From a virus, in IMG/VR virus record IMGVR_UViG_3300012700_000247, positions 1 to 36,091 of that record: 36,091 bases of DNA. One strand, 5' to 3'. The number at the start of each line of letters is the position of its first letter. Within the stretch, counting starts at the first letter, position 1. The translations under genes were made by a program, and so were the position numbers. The notes beneath the pieces were generated by a model that was not told the origin of the DNA, made no database searches, and saw only the letters and a program-made list of their open reading frames with translations. Below are positions 20,941 to 29,900 of this stretch, one piece after another.

Positions 20941-22869
20941 ATGTTTAGACCAATGGCTCATCACCCGCACAACATGGCTCAGGGCCTTGCTTCGTTGGGT
21001 CGCGGCGGTGACTCGACGCTTGTGCATATGTCTCCCGCTGAAGTGCAGGGGTTACAGAACCTTGCCTTGCGACACGGCGGTTCGCTGACGCGCAACCCGC
21101 ACACGGGCTTACCGGAGGCAGGGTTCCTGTCATCTATCCTGCCCATGATCGGCGGTGCGCTGACGGCAGTATTCGCGCCTGAATTTCTTCCAGAAGAAGC
21201 CGCCGCTACGGGCTTGATCGCCAAGGCGTCCGGTGAAACATGGAAGCAATCAATCATGGCGGGTCTCAGCGCATACGGCGCGGGATCGGCGGCGTCTTCC
21301 ATTGGGAACTTTGCCACGGCAGAAACGCCAATTCAGATCACTGCGGAGACACCTTCGATTACTAGCGATTTTGCGGCTAACGCCAGCAACGCATATAACG
21401 TGCCTGTTATGGATTCTACGGGCAGTTGGGGATCAGTCAGCCCAATGGAATTGGGTAATCCCGCTACTTCTGGCATTCCGGGGGTAACTGAAGATCTCAG
21501 CGCGGCTGGCGCTGCGCCTCCTGCTCCGCCTATTGGATCTGGTGTACTTGCAGATACAAATCCTTTAGCCAATATGCCGACAACGCAGACCGTACTTGAT
21601 CAACCGGGGGCAACGATTCCCGGGCAATCGGGTATATCGAATTTCGGTAAGCAACTAATGCAGCATCCGTTGGATACGACCAAACAGTTCTATCAAGGAC
21701 TTGGTCCACACCCGATGATGGCGGCGGCGGGTCTGGCGGGTGGTATTGGCAATACATTGCAGTCTCTACAAAATACCGGAAATATCCCCGGCGTGACCAA
21801 CCAGAACGAATATTACGTTCAGGCTCCGGGTGGCAAGCCGTTGTACACCCCCGGCACGATCAACCCGAACATTGCCAAACTGGGTTACCTCCCGGCGGGT
21901 CAGGAAGCGTTCATTGGTCAGGGTTTCAACCCCGGCGTGTGGACTACGACCTCCCCGGTACAGGCACAGACGGCAACCGCCGGAACTCCGTTGATGACTG
22001 GCACGGGTGTGGCGGGTGCAAAAGAAGGCGGGTTGATGGGTCTCAAGAAGCGTCACTTCGACGCAGGTGGCTCGACCGTATCTCCGGCAACGGGCAATCA
22101 GATGTTGGCTGCGGCTCAAGCAAATTATCCCGGCCCTGCGGCGGCGCAAGTGACTCCGCAATCTCAGATCCTGTCTGGAATGAACGGGCTTTACGCAGGA
22201 CAGTTGGCACAATCAGCCTTGCAGCAATCGCCCAATATGCTCGCTCCGCCTCCGTCTTCGGACGCGATGAATCAGTATCTTTCTGGAATCAATCAGATGA
22301 TCACCCCGTCCACGATAACGGGCGGTGCGATCACTCCAGAACCCTCGACTTCTCCGGTCAACGCGCTCCCGACGGGCGATACCCCTAACACGCCGTCTCT
22401 CAGCACTTTGTGGCAGAATCCGTATTCCGGACGCGGACGCCTTGGTGATGGCGGCGGTTATGGGATGTACAACATGGGTATGGATTACTCGCCTTCCGCG
22501 CTTATTGGAGATGGATCTGATTTTGGGGCAGGGGGCAAGGCGCATGGTGGAGTCATCGATCATATGGCTCATGGCGGTCTGGCCGATCTGCAACCGACCT
22601 ACGCTGCGGGAGGCAAACTCTTAAGGGGTGACGGCGATGGAATGTCGGATTCGATCCCTGCGGTCATCCACGGTCCCAAACCACAACGTGCAGCTCTTGC
22701 AGACGGAGAATTCGTTATCCCCGCGGACGTTGTTTCGCACCTTGGTAACGGATCGACGGAAGCCGGATCACGCAAACTCTATGCGATGATGGACAAGATT
22801 CGTTACGCACGAACCGGAAACAAGAAGCAAGGCAAGCAGATCAACCCTGACAAGTTTATGCCAACATGA
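20941..22869 (+). CDS. Conserved virion/ejection-module protein (642 aa)
   Basis: The N-terminal motif (GRGGDSTLVHMSPAEVQGLQ then HGGSLTRNPHTGLPEAGFL, residues 21-62) is one I recognise from large proteins of uncultured podoviruses. Residues about 62-110 are hydrophobic and Gly/Ala-rich (ILPMIGGALTAVFAPEF), able to associate with membranes. The middle is Pro/Gly/Thr/Gln-rich and probably disordered. The C-terminus has GGVIDHMAHGGLADL, DGDGMSDSIPAVIHGP and ALADGEFVIPADVVSHLGNG, a second well-conserved phage motif, ending GKQINPDKFMP. GG units recur (AKEGG, DAGG, AHGG, AAGG). Together with the next large genes it probably forms the internal virion proteins released into the host with the DNA. 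It ends overlapping the GNAT-like gene by four bases. Confidence 0.65.
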   Translation: MFRPMAHHPHNMAQGLASLGRGGDSTLVHMSPAEVQGLQNLALRHGGSLTRNPHTGLPEAGFLSSILPMIGGALTAVFAPEFLPEEAAATGLIAKASGETWKQSIMAGLSAYGAGSAASSIGNFATAETPIQITAETPSITSDFAANASNAYNVPVMDSTGSWGSVSPMELGNPATSGIPGVTEDLSAAGAAPPAPPIGSGVLADTNPLANMPTTQTVLDQPGATIPGQSGISNFGKQLMQHPLDTTKQFYQGLGPHPMMAAAGLAGGIGNTLQSLQNTGNIPGVTNQNEYYVQAPGGKPLYTPGTINPNIAKLGYLPAGQEAFIGQGFNPGVWTTTSPVQAQTATAGTPLMTGTGVAGAKEGGLMGLKKRHFDAGGSTVSPATGNQMLAAAQANYPGPAAAQVTPQSQILSGMNGLYAGQLAQSALQQSPNMLAPPPSSDAMNQYLSGINQMITPSTITGGAITPEPSTSPVNALPTGDTPNTPSLSTLWQNPYSGRGRLGDGGGYGMYNMGMDYSPSALIGDGSDFGAGGKAHGGVIDHMAHGGLADLQPTYAAGGKLLRGDGDGMSDSIPAVIHGPKPQRAALADGEFVIPADVVSHLGNGSTEAGSRKLYAMMDKIRYARTGNKKQGKQINPDKFMPT

Positions 22870-23297
22870 CATACGGAATTACATTCGTACCCTACGGGCA
22901 GATCAGTTTTGTACTGCCGTCGCTCATGAACTATCTGACTAAGTCAGAGTTCTGGACCCGTGGTCGTGCGAATGTAGATGACATTGTTCGATTTCTGTTT
23001 ACTGGACAGATGCAGTTATGGGCGATCTTTGATCAAGAAACCCAACAGATACATGCATTCATCATTACGGAAATCAAACAATATCCTCAGTCTAAGATGT
23101 TTGTCTGGCAATACGGAGCCGGGGAAATCGGAGTCTTGGAAGCGACTAACACGTTGGTTGTCGAGACCATAGAGAAAGCCGCTAAAGATTCCGGTTGCGA
23201 GGGCATGGAAATCATGGGGCGTCCGGGTTGGAGACGCGAAGCCAAACGCTTTGGGTTCACATCTGAAACTGTTATGTACGAGAAGTTCTTCGAATGA
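22866..23297 (+). CDS. GNAT-like acyltransferase-fold protein (143 aa)
   Basis: Begins at ATG 22866 in an ATGA overlap and ends in another ATGA overlap with the cupin-like gene. The order of elements is GNAT-like: an N-terminal helix region (LPSLMNYLTKSEFW), a hairpin (GQMQLWAIFDQETQQIHAFI then ITEI), a strand (KMFVWQYGAGE), the helix LVVETIEKAAKDSGCEGMEI and a final GRPGWRREAKRFGF then TVMYEKFF. That ending is typical of small phage GNAT-fold proteins. The usual acetyl-CoA loop (Q/R-x-x-G-x-G/A) is not clear, so activity is uncertain. It could modify a virion or host protein, or have lost catalysis. Confidence 0.62.
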   Translation: MTYGITFVPYGQISFVLPSLMNYLTKSEFWTRGRANVDDIVRFLFTGQMQLWAIFDQETQQIHAFIITEIKQYPQSKMFVWQYGAGEIGVLEATNTLVVETIEKAAKDSGCEGMEIMGRPGWRREAKRFGFTSETVMYEKFFE

Positions 23298-23665
23298 CTA
23301 CTCATATTGAATTGATTATGGAAGGCGATGACGAAGGCATCATGTATGTCTTTGATAGAGCCGGGGAAGGTCTCATGATGCATGATCATGATCACACTTC
23401 TGCACATAACATTCTTGTACTGAAAGGCAAGGTTGTAGTTTACGGCGATCTTCCTGCCGTCGTGATGGCTCCCGGTTTTGAGTATCCAATCGATTGGTCT
23501 CGGCAGCATGAAGTAATTGCGCTTGAAGATGGCACGACCATTTTCAACAGGCTTTTGAATGGGGTGCCCTCAGAGTTCCGCACCCTCCCGCCAGATAAAC
23601 GAAGCGGTTCGATGGACGATACTCTGCATAACCCAATTCCTTACCATACAGCTTTGACGAGGTGA
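23294..23665 (+). CDS. Cupin-fold protein (123 aa)
   Basis: The sequence follows cupin motif order: a first metal-binding motif with H-x-H (MMHDHDHTSAHNILVLKGK then VVVYG, about residues 31-56), an inter-motif strand (LPAVVMAPGFEYPIDW) and a second motif ending in QHEVIALEDGTTIFN (about 73-87). The conserved acidic residue of motif 1 is not obvious. Metal ligands would be the clustered histidines. Small cupins with this GxxH and ALEDxT pattern occur beside GNAT-like genes in other phages. Substrate is unknown; possible roles are a dioxygenase/isomerase activity or a non-enzymatic virion part. It is coupled to the GNAT-like gene by a four-base overlap. Confidence 0.68.
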   Translation: MTTHIELIMEGDDEGIMYVFDRAGEGLMMHDHDHTSAHNILVLKGKVVVYGDLPAVVMAPGFEYPIDWSRQHEVIALEDGTTIFNRLLNGVPSEFRTLPPDKRSGSMDDTLHNPIPYHTALTR

Positions 23666-23668
23666 CCT

Positions 23669-24520
23669 ATGGGTTGCGGAAGTAGCAGTTCAGCCCCAAC
23701 GACTACGACAGTCAATCAGAATAGTATTCCACCGGAGTTGCTGCCGTATGCAACTCAGGTACTTGGTACTGCGTCAAAGTTAATTCAGACCCCGTACCAA
23801 CAGTACCCGGGGCAGCAGGTTGCTAACTTCAGCCCGTTGCAGAACCAAGCGTTCCAAAACATTCAGCAGATGCAGCCTAGCGCTGCGACCAATCAGGCGA
23901 CTGCACTAGCGGGTATGGCAGGTACGAATCAGTTCACGGGTAACAACGTGAACCAGTACATGTCTCCGTATATGAACGACGTTGTCAAACAACAGCAGAA
24001 CGCCGCTATCCAAAGTTATGGGCAGCAGCTTCCGGGTTTGGCGTCGGTCGCTACGGGCGCAGGTGGTCTTGGCGGTTCGCGTGAAGCGTTGGTTCAGGCT
24101 AATGCGCAGCAGGGCTTGCAGAATCAGTTGGCGCAGATTCAAGCGCAGGGATCGCAGAACGCGTTCCAGAATGCTCAGAACCAATTCAATGCGTCTAACC
24201 AGAACATGCTCGCGGCGTCGGGGCAGTTGGGCAACTTGGGTCAGCAGCAGTTCCAACAGGCCGCAGGTATAAACACCGCGCTACTGGGTGCGGGTGCGGT
24301 GCAGCAACAGCAGCAACAAACGGGTCTGAATACTTCGTATCAGAACTTCATGAACCAAATCAATTACCCGTACACGCAGTTGTCGTACATGAACAGCCTT
24401 GTGCGCGGCACACCTGTTAGCAGTGGCACGACAAGCATGTATCAGGCTCCGGGTAGCATGTTGGGTCAGGTAGCGGGTCTTGGACTCGGCCTCGGTAGTC
24501 TCTTCGGATCGTTGGGGTAA
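23669..24520 (+). CDS. Gln/Asn/Ala-rich internal virion protein (283 aa)
   Basis: GAGGTG at 23659-23664 supports ATG 23669. The N-terminus GCGSSSSAPTTTTVNQN precedes a helical, Gln-rich body (LQNQAFQNIQQMQPSAATNQ, NVNQYMSPYMNDVVKQQQNA, GGSREALVQANAQQGLQNQL, AQNQFNASNQNMLAASGQLG), then a hydrophobic glycine-rich end (MLGQVAGLGLGLGSLFGSLG). The YMSPYMNDVV and GGSREAL motifs match a common family of podovirus structural proteins. The long amphipathic helices and membrane-compatible tail suit a DNA-ejection protein. The MGC start is not a lipobox since no signal peptide precedes the cysteine. It sits between the cupin-like gene and larger ejection candidates. Confidence 0.66.
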   Translation: MGCGSSSSAPTTTTVNQNSIPPELLPYATQVLGTASKLIQTPYQQYPGQQVANFSPLQNQAFQNIQQMQPSAATNQATALAGMAGTNQFTGNNVNQYMSPYMNDVVKQQQNAAIQSYGQQLPGLASVATGAGGLGGSREALVQANAQQGLQNQLAQIQAQGSQNAFQNAQNQFNASNQNMLAASGQLGNLGQQQFQQAAGINTALLGAGAVQQQQQQTGLNTSYQNFMNQINYPYTQLSYMNSLVRGTPVSSGTTSMYQAPGSMLGQVAGLGLGLGSLFGSLG

Positions 24521-24523
24521 TCC

Positions 24524-26986
24524 ATGAACAGCATGATTCCAGATCACCTTTTCTCGTCGGCTTCTCCCAGTCAGTTGGAGCAGTTGTCTTCCGTTGCAGC
24601 GAAAGTCGCGCAACTACAAAAGAATGGCGTTAACGATCCGAAGCAGATTGGGATGATCATGTCCCAAGAACTTCAGTTGAACCCGAACTCGGCGTCGCCG
24701 TTTCAGTTGTATCAGATGTTGCAGCACATTCAGAAGAACGCTGCTCCTGCACAACAACCTGCGCAGGGATCTTTGCTCCAACAGGCGCAAGCCAAGTTAG
24801 CGGGTATCGGCGGACCAACGGCTCCGATGGGCCTCGACGTAAATCGCATGGCGCAGATCATGCAGCCTCCGCAGCCGCCCGCACCGCCGCAGGGTGGACC
24901 GCCTATGCCTCCGCAGGGCGCAGCGCCGCCGCAGCCGCAAGGGCCTGTTGCTCACGCACGTCAAGGCGGTCTCGCAGAACTCCCCGCACACAACATCGGT
25001 AAAAATTACGATACCGGCGGCATCGTCGCATTTGCAGCGGGCGGTGATGAAGGCGAGATGCTTCAAAACCAAGTTGCCACAGACGCATACGCCAACAAGT
25101 TGGAACAAGGTATGGCGAGCGGCGGTGACGTACGTCACTTTGACGGCACAACCGGATCTTATGTGGATGAGTACAAGAAATACTTCGGCGATCCGTATGC
25201 CAACAATATGTACGATCCGTCTAATACCATCGGTGTGCAAGGCGACTATCACAAGCCGCCGGGGCCTTTGAACAATGTTGAGCCGTCAGCAACTCCCATG
25301 TTAGGGACGTACAGCGCAACTAATAGACCGTCTCAAGCAGCCATTGATGCATCGGTATCGAATGCGATGTTCGGTTCGCCGGGACATGAATCTCAGTTTG
25401 GGCTTGACGTTGCGTCGCTTAACAAATCTATCGGATCAGGACTTAGTGCCTATGCTGCACGAGGCACTTCGTATGAAAATTGGCAACGACAAGTGCAAGA
25501 AGCGACTGCTGTATTAAACGACGCAGGATCTAAAGTAAGTTACTTCTCAAGTATGACCCCTGCGGAACGTCAGGCAAATAATGTAGCTTTAGAATCCGCA
25601 AGGGCTAAACTTGCGTATCTTGAAAGTCATCCTCCACAGGCTCCCGCGACAGGTATTGCCGCCGTTGCTCCTGCTGCGAAGCCCCCTGCTCCCGCTGCTG
25701 CTCCCGCTGCTGCTCCTGCCGCCGGGGCTACGCCTTCTGCTCCCGCTGCTGCTCCTGCCGCCGGGGCTACGCCTTCTGCTCCTGCCGCTCCTTCTGGTGG
25801 CTATGCTGATTTCATGTTGGCTAACTCTTTGTCGCGGGGTGCTGCGCCTGATATTAGCGGAAAGACTCCTGCTACCCCTGCTGCACCGCCGCTTGATATG
25901 ACTAAGTTTGCGGCTAGCCCTTATGCATTCGGGGCAAGTGCTAGCGTAGGTACAAGGGGTAAGGTGAGCGATGCGCCCACCAAGCCTGATCTTGATGAGG
26001 CTCTGCATCCGCCAACGCTTAAAGCGTTTGTCCATGAAATGATGGAAGCCAAGAAAGCGGAAGGGTTAGACAAGAATTATGAAAAGGTCGATGCCCTGTT
26101 GGATAAGCAGCACGAACTTGCCGACAAGCATTTGGAATGGGGATTAGGCGGCGGCAAATGGGGCGCGGTTGCTAGAGACATGATTGCAAAATCGTCAATT
26201 CGTGGCGGTGAAGCAGGTTATGGGGGTCTTGGATTAAGTGGCGTTCTTAACTCGGTAAATGCCGGAGTTGCGGGCGGTATTAAAGAAGTCGCTGATGCCA
26301 AGTCCGACTACATGAAGTCTATCTTTAATGAAACCGCTGAACGCACCAAGGCTGCGCAGGGTTACGCGACGATGGACGAGTCGATGTTCCGCGACGGTGT
26401 CATGGGTCATCGCGATGCCATCAAGGACAGGATCGAAGCGCAGAAAGTCCTTGCGCAAGAATACGGCGCGGATCAACGATTCCGTATCAGCGAAGAAAAT
26501 CAAAATGCGAGATTGACGGCGCAAATGCGTGCAATGAATCCTATGTATGGCCTACAAAGTCAGGCTATCGGGTTATTTCAATTTGCTACCAATCCGGCTA
26601 ATGCAAAGAACCCACAACTTCCGCAGGTTCTGCAAGCGTACAAACAATACACAGGACATGATGTTTCCGAAGGTCCTGCCGGAATCATGGGCTTGACTGG
26701 ACAGGGTTATAGTGCGCAAGAACGATCACTACAAGTCACGACTGCTAGAGTGGACGCCGCTCTTAGTAATCCACTAAGTCCTGAATTCACTGCATACAAT
26801 AACCTTGTTAAGAGCGGCGTGAATGCGTTGCAAGCAAGAGAGCAGGTAATTCAGCAAGCGATGGCTCCCAGTGGTGGCGGAGCCAATGCCGGAGCGGCTT
26901 CTCCAAACGCACTTGCATATCTGAAGGCGCATCCGGAAACAGCGGATCAGTTCAAGGCTAAATACGGATACCTCCCAAATGGCTAA
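24524..26986 (+). CDS. Large internal virion / ejection-type protein (820 aa)
   Basis: N-terminal helix bundle region (LEQLSSVAAKVAQLQKNG then PKQIGMIMSQELQL), a Pro/Gln linker with GPVAHARQGGLAELPAHNIG and NYDTGGIVAFAAGGDEGEM (about 140-185), a second GG unit (MASGGDVRHFDG), an Ala/Pro/Gly hinge (about 375-430) that includes two perfect 39-bp repeats, then a helical C-terminal half (AKKAEGLDKNYEKVDALLDK, DAIKDRIEAQKVLAQEYG). It ends with PNALAYLKAHPETADQFKAK then YGYLP, a recurring ending of phage structural proteins. A region with GEAGYGGLGLSGVLNSVNAG may contact membrane. No enzymatic motif. It shares an eight-base overlap with the following giant gene and probably acts with it. Confidence 0.66.
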   Translation: MNSMIPDHLFSSASPSQLEQLSSVAAKVAQLQKNGVNDPKQIGMIMSQELQLNPNSASPFQLYQMLQHIQKNAAPAQQPAQGSLLQQAQAKLAGIGGPTAPMGLDVNRMAQIMQPPQPPAPPQGGPPMPPQGAAPPQPQGPVAHARQGGLAELPAHNIGKNYDTGGIVAFAAGGDEGEMLQNQVATDAYANKLEQGMASGGDVRHFDGTTGSYVDEYKKYFGDPYANNMYDPSNTIGVQGDYHKPPGPLNNVEPSATPMLGTYSATNRPSQAAIDASVSNAMFGSPGHESQFGLDVASLNKSIGSGLSAYAARGTSYENWQRQVQEATAVLNDAGSKVSYFSSMTPAERQANNVALESARAKLAYLESHPPQAPATGIAAVAPAAKPPAPAAAPAAAPAAGATPSAPAAAPAAGATPSAPAAPSGGYADFMLANSLSRGAAPDISGKTPATPAAPPLDMTKFAASPYAFGASASVGTRGKVSDAPTKPDLDEALHPPTLKAFVHEMMEAKKAEGLDKNYEKVDALLDKQHELADKHLEWGLGGGKWGAVARDMIAKSSIRGGEAGYGGLGLSGVLNSVNAGVAGGIKEVADAKSDYMKSIFNETAERTKAAQGYATMDESMFRDGVMGHRDAIKDRIEAQKVLAQEYGADQRFRISEENQNARLTAQMRAMNPMYGLQSQAIGLFQFATNPANAKNPQLPQVLQAYKQYTGHDVSEGPAGIMGLTGQGYSAQERSLQVTTARVDAALSNPLSPEFTAYNNLVKSGVNALQAREQVIQQAMAPSGGGANAGAASPNALAYLKAHPETADQFKAKYGYLPNG
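25700..25777 (+). repeat. Two perfect tandem 39-bp repeats in the 820-aa gene
   Basis: The 39-base unit at 25700-25738 is repeated without change at 25739-25777, encoding APAAAPAAGATPS twice within an Ala/Pro hinge. Perfect identity at third positions points to recent slippage or duplication. Confidence 0.85.
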
Positions 26987-29900
26987 CCCGTACGACCAAT
27001 TCGACAAAGCCGGAGCGAACCCGTACGACCAATTTGATCCCGTAGCAAAACCCGCTGAGTCGCAAACCTCAGCGTTAGGTTCAGTCAAGCACGGCATTAT
27101 GCGCAGTGCGCTGCCATCGGCTGCGGGCTTCTTGGCAGGTACGGCTGCGGGTGCAGCAGCGACTCCGTTTGTCACTCCGGTTGGCGGCGCGGTTGCAGGT
27201 ATCGGCGCGGGTATGGCGGCATCTGCTGCTGTCGAGAAGGCACAGAATGCGTTCTTAGAATCGCATCCGCACCTCTCCAAGTTCCTTGGACTGGATGAAG
27301 AGCAGGGCGCTGCCGAACAGAAAGAGCATCCTTACGCATCCATGATCGGCGAACTCGCGCCCAACCTTGTGGCGTTCCGTCCTTCGACGGCTACGTTCGG
27401 CAAACTGTTGGGCAAGGAAGCCGGGGCTGTTGTAGGCACTGACGCAGAGTCTATCGCCAAAGCGGCTGACGCCGCGAAGAAAGCCAAGGCTGCTACGAGC
27501 AACGCACGACTTCAGGCTTTGTTCAATGCGGGTCTCGGCGGCGGTATGGAGACTGCGCAAGAGGCGGTCAGCGATCAGCCTATGGATCCGACCAAGATCG
27601 CTATCGCAACTGGCATCGGTGCGTTGGGTCAAAAGGAAACTCGGTTCGGTAAAGCCCTCGGTCAATACGGCACTAATATCGGCGAGAAGATCGCGGATAA
27701 AGGTATCGATGCCACGCTGGGTGGTATTAACTACATCAACAAGCTTAAAGCTAAAGGAGTCCCCACTGAGGCTCCAGCCGCTGAAGCAACGACCGCCGCA
27801 CCGGGAGAAATCAAACCGGGAACCGTTCCGACCACGGATCAGATTCTAGAAGCGTTCCAAGAACCTCATGTCGGGTATACGAATCGCAATACCCAACTTA
27901 TCATGAATAAGTTCGGGATCGATTTTGCCACGGCTAAGGGCGTACTTGATAAGGCTGCGGCTGAAGGCAAGATCGTCTATCAAGCGGATCGCAAGCGTTG
28001 GAACATCCTTGGCCCAGACGGAGAACCATTACGTGACCCAGCGACAGCGGAGAAACCGACGCCCCCCGCCGCAGATCAAAGTGGTGGAACTGACACCGGA
28101 GGAAATGTCGGAAGCGCTGATGTGCGTAGCGACGTGTCAGCCGCCGGAAACGAAGAAGCTGCTGCAACTGGAAGTGGAGGACTGGATAGCGATAAAGGCG
28201 TATCTGGACAACCTCCTACAGCAGAAGCAACAAGCCCTGATACATTAAAGGCAGATCAAAAGAATACTCCTGACGCTTCTTCAACTCCTCCGCCTCCCCC
28301 ACCATCTGCACCGACAACTGTCGTACGAGAAGCCGCAGATCAGACTGACCCTCCTAAAGTTAAGCAGGTCAAAGAGTCGGTCAATCCGCCTAAAGTCGCG
28401 CCTGAAACGAAGACGGCGGCGCAGTTGCTTGAAGCCTACGACAACAAGGAAAAGGTCAACCTATTCCAGTTGAAGAAGGCTGCTCGTGAGATGGGGCTTG
28501 ATGCACCGCACAACAGCAAGCAATCGCTTGATGAAGTCATCAAACTGATCCGTGACAAAGTTTCGGCTGACTCAAACGCGCCTATTGCTCCGGTGGTCGA
28601 GACCACTCCGGCAGTTGCCGAAGTTTTGGCTTCTGACAAACAGAAGGCTGACGCTGTAGCAACGCAGGTCAAGCAGGAAGAAGAAAAGGCTCCGGAAGCG
28701 GGGCAGACACTTCCAGATGCGCTGAAAGCAGCCGGAGTCGAAAAGCCGTCTGAGACATCGGTTGAGAAACCAGCAGAACCGTTGATAGTTCCTGAAGGAC
28801 CAAAATTAGGTACGCAGGAATTCTTGCTCAACGCGGTAAACGAACTCTTGACCAAAGTGCCGAGTTATCAACTCGACGCGCTTGCGGATATCAAAGACCG
28901 TCTGCTTAAGTTGCAGCCGCCCGATACTCAGTTTGTTGTTAACTACCCGGAGTACGAGCGCCAACTAAAGTCTATCCAACGCGAGTTGGGGTTCTATAAG
29001 CCTCGTCCGGTAACCCGTGCTGAACAAGCGCCAGCCACGGTCGTTCACGAAAATAGTAATGACAAACTACAGGGTCTTCTAACTGACGAACTGCCTCAGG
29101 GTTCTTTGAGCCGCATGCAGTCGGTAATGGAACATATCGCAAGTGACACACTGGCGAATGACAACATGCATCCGGCGTTACGGGCTATCGCCAACTTCCT
29201 TGTGGGCGCAAAGTCAGGCAAGCAAGCCGAGAAGCAAGGTCTCGCGTTGCTCAAACTGGTCAAGGACGAGAAGGCGTCTGCGGAAGCATTCGCTAGAGAT
29301 ACTGAGGCTCGTGCCACCAAAGTCAAAGCCAAGATCGCAGCCTCAGAGGAGCGTCTGGGCCGTCCGCTGACTCCTGAAGAGACGGCGGCGATTGAGAAAG
29401 AGATCCCTGCCACCAAGAAATCGACGCAGTACGTCAACGGTACCTTTGCCGATATCAAAATGAATATCGAAGGTACGGCAGGACACGATGCGGAAACGAT
29501 TGCGCGGCTGAAGCGCGAAGGCAAGGTTGCAGAATACGATCCTAAGACCATGACCATACACCTCACCAAAGAGGGTATGAATGCTAAGGACATCCTGCAC
29601 GAAGCCACTCACGCAGTCACGGTCGAAACGATCAAGAAGTATCTGACCGATCCTTCTAGCCTTATCTTTAAAGATACGGGCAACAAGTACGAAGGCGCTC
29701 CGGATTACGCTTTCTATCGCGAACGACGCAATCAGATCTTCAATGAAATGGTTGCTGTAAAACGTGCCGCAGGTGAAGTACATAGTGAAGAACTTGTTCG
29801 TGTGCTTGCAACAGAAGCCGCTCAACAGGCTCGTGAAGAGGCCAACGCAAAGTTCTATCCAGATCGTGAAGCGAAGATCAAAGCCGAATATCTAGAAGCG

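Noticed and set aside
23669-23690. Lipoprotein signal suggested by the MGC start of the 283-aa protein
   Set aside because: A lipobox needs a hydrophobic signal peptide before the cysteine; here Cys is residue 3.
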